In this document: in pieces, positions 61,904 through 64,000 of the stretch
How positions within the stretch are numbered: the stretch's first letter is position 1
How the letters are laid out: the number at the start of each line of letters is the position of its first letter
From: Helicobacter sp. 16-1353
Lineage (GTDB): Bacteria; Campylobacterota; Campylobacteria; Campylobacterales; Helicobacteraceae
Reading direction: 5' to 3'
Assembly: GCF_003288815.1 (NCBI RefSeq)
Contig: NZ_NHYM01000004.1
Coordinates: 1-64,000 of the forward strand
Length of the DNA stretch: 64,000 nucleotides
Made by a program: the position numbers and the translations under genes
Notes under the pieces: model-generated
Database searches by the model: none
What the model was told of the DNA's origin: nothing
What the model saw: only the letters and a program-made list of their open reading frames with translations

Positions 61904-61918
61904 ATTATAACCCCCCCC
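61904..61918 (-). promoter_or_regulatory. Poly-G (minus strand) next to a TATAAT element
   Basis: On the minus strand, eight G are followed by T and TATAAT (61904-61909), closely resembling the G9-TATAAT layout at 21068. It lies about 180 bp upstream of mcrB. Confidence 0.45.
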
Positions 61919-62140
61919 TTAATACCTCATTAAAAGCGAGATATTTTTAAGATTTGGGTGAAAATGACAAATATCTTATAGAATCTCATTTTTTGTAAAA
62001 ATGCCACTTTTTTGTTATTTGGCTTTTTTGGTGGGAAACATTCACTTTGTTTTATAAAGCAATGGATTTTAAAAGTGCTATGGGGTGGTAAAATAAGGTT
62101 TTCAAGGTGGAGTTACTAAGAAATGGTAAATTTCCTAAAA

Positions 62141-62186
62141 GGGCAATTATCGTAAGGACGGACTTTTTAAGAAATTTTGTCCGTCC
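62141..62186. repeat. Diverged palindromic element, copy 3; possible ackA terminator
   Basis: AAAAGGGCAATTATCGTAAGG resembles the core of copies 1 and 2, and the hairpin arms GGACGGAC (62156-62163) and GTCCGTCC (62179-62186) match the copy-2 stem, with a longer loop. It is 9 bp past the ackA stop on the minus strand and could end that transcript. Confidence 0.6.
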
Positions 62187-62194
62187 GCTAAAAA

Positions 62195-63394
62195 TCATAA
62201 ACCTTTTACTATATCATAAGTATCTTGTGCGATTACTAGCTCTTCGTTCGTTGGGATTACGCAGACCTTGACATTAGAATCTGGCGTAGATATGATTGCC
62301 TCCGTGCCAACGGTATTGACATTTACCTCTTTGTCTAGCTTTACACCCAAGAATCCCAAATGCTCGACTATCATTCCTCTTATATATACGGCATTTTCGC
62401 CCACACCCGCACAGAATGCAACCGCATCGATGCCATTCATCGCAGCCATATATGAGCCGATGTATTTCGCCACACGATAAGCAAATACGCCCCTTGCGAG
62501 TTTTGCAAGCTCATTGCCCTCCTCATCAGCTTTTAGCAAGTCTCTAAAATCACTTGATAGCTTGGAGATTCCAAGCACACCGGATTTTTTATTTAATATA
62601 TTTAGAATCTCATCAATATTTAGATTTTCCTTTTTTGCGATATATTGAATAACCGCTGGGTCAATATCGCCACTTCTAGTTCCCATCGCAATACCCTCTA
62701 GCGGGGTTAGTCCCATACTTGTATCAATGCTCTTGCCATCTTTTACCGCACAGATGGACGAGCCATTCCCAAGATGGCAAGTAATAATCTTAGAATTATT
62801 TATATCAAGTCCCAAAAACTCCGCAGTTCGCTTACTTACAAAGCTATGACTTGTCCCGTGGAATCCATATTTTCGCACTTTATATTTTTCATACCACTCA
62901 TATGGAAGTGCGTATAAATAGGCTTTTTTAGGAATGCTTGAGTGAAATGCCGTGTCAAAAACCGCCACTTGTGGAATCTTTGGTAGTAAATCTCTACAAG
63001 CCTCAATTCCCATAATATGTGCTGGATTATGAAGTGGGGCTAAATCGCTACAATCCCTGATTTTCCCTAACACATCATCATTTATCAACACAGATTTAAA
63101 GAAGTGCTCACCGCCGTGAACTACCCTATGCCCGATTGCCTTTATCTCATCAAGCGATTTTATCACACCATATTCACTATCCAAAAGCGCATCAAATACA
63201 AGCTTGATGGCACTTTTATGGTCTGGCATTGGGGTTTCTTTTTGCATTTTTTTACTACCGGCTTTGTGTTTTATCACGCTACCATCTATATAAATCCTAT
63301 CACATATCCCAGATGATAAAACATTTTTTGTATTAATATCAATTAATTGATATTTTAGCGACGAGCTACCACAATTTATTACTAATATATTCAT
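62195..63394 (-). CDS. ackA: Acetate kinase
   Basis: The 399-residue enzyme makes ATP from acetyl phosphate. Conserved segments include VINCGSSSLKYQL, RVVHGGEHF, FDTAFHSSIPKKAYLYALPY, YGFHGTSHSFV and HLGNGSSICAVKDGKS, then GTRSGDIDPAV. Together with pta it forms the acetate-overflow pathway. It starts 18 bp after pta. Confidence 0.97.
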   Translation of the reverse strand: MNILVINCGSSSLKYQLIDINTKNVLSSGICDRIYIDGSVIKHKAGSKKMQKETPMPDHKSAIKLVFDALLDSEYGVIKSLDEIKAIGHRVVHGGEHFFKSVLINDDVLGKIRDCSDLAPLHNPAHIMGIEACRDLLPKIPQVAVFDTAFHSSIPKKAYLYALPYEWYEKYKVRKYGFHGTSHSFVSKRTAEFLGLDINNSKIITCHLGNGSSICAVKDGKSIDTSMGLTPLEGIAMGTRSGDIDPAVIQYIAKKENLNIDEILNILNKKSGVLGISKLSSDFRDLLKADEEGNELAKLARGVFAYRVAKYIGSYMAAMNGIDAVAFCAGVGENAVYIRGMIVEHLGFLGVKLDKEVNVNTVGTEAIISTPDSNVKVCVIPTNEELVIAQDTYDIVKGL

Positions 63395-63412
63395 TTTAAT
63401 CCTTTATTTATT

Positions 63413-64000
63413 TTACTTTGTTGCTTGAATGGCAGTTATTGCGACTGCTCCAACTATATCCTTGCTATTGCAACCGCGGCTTAGGTCGTTTATCGGCTTT
63501 GTCATTCCCTGTGTGATTGGTCCATAGGCTTCAGCTTTTGCTAGTCTTTGAACCAACTTGTAGCCGATATTTCCAGCATCAATATCTGGGAAGATTAGCA
63601 CATTGGCATTTCCTGCTATTTTAGAATCTGGAGCTTTTGATTTTCCTATCTCAGGGACAATTGCTGCATCAAGCTGTAATTCGCCATCGATTTGTAAATC
63701 TGGGTCTTGATTTTTTGCGATAGCTAATGCCCTTAATACTTTTTCTATTTTTGGGTGCTCTGCACTGCCATAAGTCGAGTGGCTAAGAAGTGCTACTTTA
63801 GGCTCTTCTCGCATTAATTGCCTAAAACTTTTCGCCGAGGAAATTGCAATTTGTGCGAGTTCTTCATCGCTTGGGTCTTGGATAAGCCCACAATCGGAGA
63901 ATAAAAATATCCCACTACTACCATATCCTAACCCAAAGTTGCAATTAGGCACAATTATCACAAAAAAGCTAGAAACAATCTTTGTATTTTCCGCTGTGCC
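63413..64000 (-). CDS. pta: Phosphate acetyltransferase, N-terminus beyond the window
   Basis: The visible 195 residues are the C-terminal half of the Pta catalytic domain (SSFFVIIVPNCNFG, LLSHSTYGSAEHPK, NVLIFPDIDAGNIGYKLVQR, GPITQGMTKPINDLSRGC). It converts acetyl-CoA and phosphate to acetyl phosphate, the substrate of the adjacent AckA. The frame stays open to the right edge. Confidence 0.93.
   Translation of the reverse strand, partial: GTAENTKIVSSFFVIIVPNCNFGLGYGSSGIFLFSDCGLIQDPSDEELAQIAISSAKSFRQLMREEPKVALLSHSTYGSAEHPKIEKVLRALAIAKNQDPDLQIDGELQLDAAIVPEIGKSKAPDSKIAGNANVLIFPDIDAGNIGYKLVQRLAKAEAYGPITQGMTKPINDLSRGCNSKDIVGAVAITAIQATK

Larger units (their letters stand above)
61726..62194. other. 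Intergenic region upstream of mcrB with C8 tract and element relic
   Basis: No gene is seen. Towards mcrB there is an extended -10 TGCTACAAT on the minus strand (61802-61810), about 77 bp before the ATG and likely its main promoter. Further upstream, a C8 run (61911-61918) abuts a minus-strand TATAAT. The right end holds the diverged palindromic element. Confidence 0.55.

Noticed and set aside
1-64000. rRNA, tRNA and insertion-sequence genes
   Set aside because: No tRNA-like arms, rRNA motifs or transposase ORFs were recognised on either strand, though a covariance search was not possible.

Overview
The window is a low-GC, gene-dense chromosomal segment of a Campylobacterota bacterium, most likely a Helicobacter and probably enterohepatic rather than H. 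pylori. Evidence: a CheA-CheY fusion followed by CheW, the futalosine menaquinone gene mqnE, a Campylobacter/Helicobacter-type major porin, a Csd3-like cell-shape peptidase, a pabB-pabC fusion, and gene neighbourhoods I recall from Helicobacter (rplY-pth-permease, fliP beside glmU). No rRNA, tRNA or insertion sequence was recognised.

Layout. 1-7.2 kb (minus): a pseudopilin cut by the left edge, then rplY-pth-LptF/G-type permease, and radA-ftsY-thioredoxin-like lipoprotein-Nudix-M23 peptidase. 7.3-11.7 kb (plus): small membrane protein, flgM-flgN-flgK, porin. 11.7-17.5 kb (minus): metB with an amino-acid ABC importer, then motA-motB-fliP. 17.6-21.5 kb (plus): glmU-thiS, a secreted heparanase-like GH79 glycosidase, and a small lipoprotein whose promoter contains a G9 tract. 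21.8-28.4 kb: a complete type II-C CRISPR-Cas locus with 16 repeats and 15 spacers, a tracrRNA that I can place by its anti-repeat between array and cas2, then cas2, cas1 and cas9 on the opposite strand. 28.7-33.8 kb (plus): argC, a metallophosphoesterase, cheAY and cheW. 34.6-39.1 kb (minus): a YeeE/TusA-like sulfur pair and a restriction-modification locus with a frameshifted nuclease. 39.1-44.5 kb (minus): hisIE, SPFH protein, ilvE, ftsK. 44.7-55.2 kb (mostly plus): an unrecognised bicistron, a phase-variable FkbM methyltransferase, cutA, mqnE (minus), AAA ATPase plus SH3 protein, aroE, sodC, a TehA-like transporter (minus), pabBC-pabA. 55.2-64 kb: a decayed efflux-adaptor fragment, yceI, aspA, mcrBC, ackA and a right-truncated pta, all minus.

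Three themes cut across the annotation. First, a structured palindromic element of about 90 bp is inserted in-frame inside cas1 and, in the opposite orientation, at the end of the restriction nuclease; a diverged hairpin copy lies beside ackA. The two coding copies share a 46-bp identical core and have flanking hairpins that differ by paired changes. Second, low-complexity Asp-Ser/Glu-Ser tracts, written in DNA as iterations of GAATC/GATTC, decorate otherwise conserved proteins (Cas1, Cas9, ArgC, McrC, FkbM, YeeE). Third, G/C homopolymers sit where phase variation would be expected: in a lipoprotein promoter, inside the FkbM gene and upstream of mcrB.

Defence genes are concentrated here: Cas9 interference, McrBC, and a DNA methyltransferase whose partner nuclease looks broken. 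All functions are inferred by reading motifs; no database search was run.
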